The notes under the pieces: model-generated
Database searches by the model: none
What the model was told of the DNA's origin: nothing
Seen by the model: the letters and a program-made list of their open reading frames with translations, nothing else
Assembly: GCA_031271295.1 (NCBI GenBank)
Contig: JAISVZ010000003.1
Location: 1-39,207 of the forward strand
Length of the DNA stretch: 39,207 bases
DNA from: Clostridiales bacterium
Lineage (GTDB): Bacteria > Bacillota > Clostridia > Lachnospirales > WQUN01
Direction of reading: 5' to 3'
Made by a program: the position numbers and the translations under genes
Shown: positions 38,986 to 39,207 of the stretch, one piece after another
How positions within the stretch are numbered: position 1 is the stretch's first letter
Layout: each line of letters starts with the position of its first letter

Positions 38986-39207
38986 TTACAATATCTTTAT
39001 CATTGCAATTTTTTCGGGCGTTATATCCTCGGCATACTGAAAACCATACCTTTCATACAATTTTATCGCCAACGGATTATCTTTGTATACATGAAGCCTC
39101 ATTTTTTCCATGCCGATTGTTCTGAAATAATTTAGTGCAAATTCAAGAATACTGCTGCCAATGCCTTTGCCGCGCAAATCGCTTCTTACGGCAAAATGCG
39201 AAAAATG
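38986..39207 (-). CDS. GNAT acetyltransferase (partial)
   Basis: C-terminal 73 residues of a GNAT protein; the 5' part lies beyond the right edge. Seen: HFAVRSDLRGKGIGSSILEFAL with the acetyl-CoA loop R-G-K-G-I-G, then MRLHVYKDNPLAIKLYERYGFQ, the standard C-terminal signature. It is upstream of the RecQ-UvrD gene on the same strand, separated by about 200 bases that contain that gene's promoter. Confidence 0.88.
   Translation of the reverse strand, partial: HFSHFAVRSDLRGKGIGSSILEFALNYFRTIGMEKMRLHVYKDNPLAIKLYERYGFQYAEDITPEKIAMIKIL

Overview
The window looks like a chromosomal segment of a Gram-positive anaerobe (Bacillota, most likely class Clostridia). This rests on moderate to low GC with AT-rich gaps, strong Shine-Dalgarno sites (AGGAGG, AAAGGA), sigma-A promoters, an S-layer-type cell-wall anchor on a secreted glycoside hydrolase, a ComEC-HolA pair, an RdgB-YfcE-SMC-ProB order, and families that I recognise mainly from clostridia. 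No rRNA, tRNA, CRISPR array, insertion sequence, integrase or prophage structural gene was seen.

Layout. (1) 1-5.0 kb is a sugar locus. Two CUT1-type ABC permease genes read leftwards; diverging from them are a ROK regulator, a GH4 6-phospho-beta-glucosidase and a BadF-family sugar kinase. A 17-bp palindrome sits just after the leftward promoter. The likely logic is import by ABC transporter, phosphorylation inside the cell by the kinase, and hydrolysis by GH4, with no PTS. (2) 5.0-6.0 kb holds a 5'-truncated AlbA_2/RecG-like gene with an 11-residue repeat linker. (3) 6.0-11.7 kb is a housekeeping run: rdgB, yfcE-like, smc, proB. (4) 11.7-12.5 kb is an AT-rich gap with a possible small RNA, then a lone BlaI/MecI-type repressor behind a near-consensus promoter. 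(5) 12.5-19.6 kb reads leftwards: ugd, comEC, holA, a zinc-ribbon membrane protein and an unknown protein, ending at a strong terminator. (6) 19.7-21.8 kb is a secreted GH5 protein with SLH-like repeats, a possible cre site and an extended -10 promoter.

(7) 21.8-39.2 kb is an accessory region and the most unusual part. Several genes look like in-frame fusions or in-frame internal deletions of families that normally stand alone: an AlbA_2 protein missing its middle, an acetyltransferase joined to a pyrophosphatase-like domain, an HD-family protein without its HD pair, an unknown domain joined to an acetyltransferase, and a DUF2200-GrpB-P-loop chimera. The same region carries an Rpn-family nuclease with an excellent internal Shine-Dalgarno/ATG that could make a separate 65-residue C-terminal protein (a candidate intragenic antitoxin), a small alarmone synthetase, a Phd-type antitoxin with a PIN toxin split by a one-base frameshift, and a 1622-residue protein combining a DnaQ-like exonuclease, a RecQ helicase and a UvrD-type helicase in a tight operon with DUF2461 and the DUF2200 chimera.

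Short in-frame or near-gene tandem duplications (periods 11, 12, 17, 18, 33, 36, 38 and 56) recur across the window. All family names are from recognition of sequence motifs; no database search was run.
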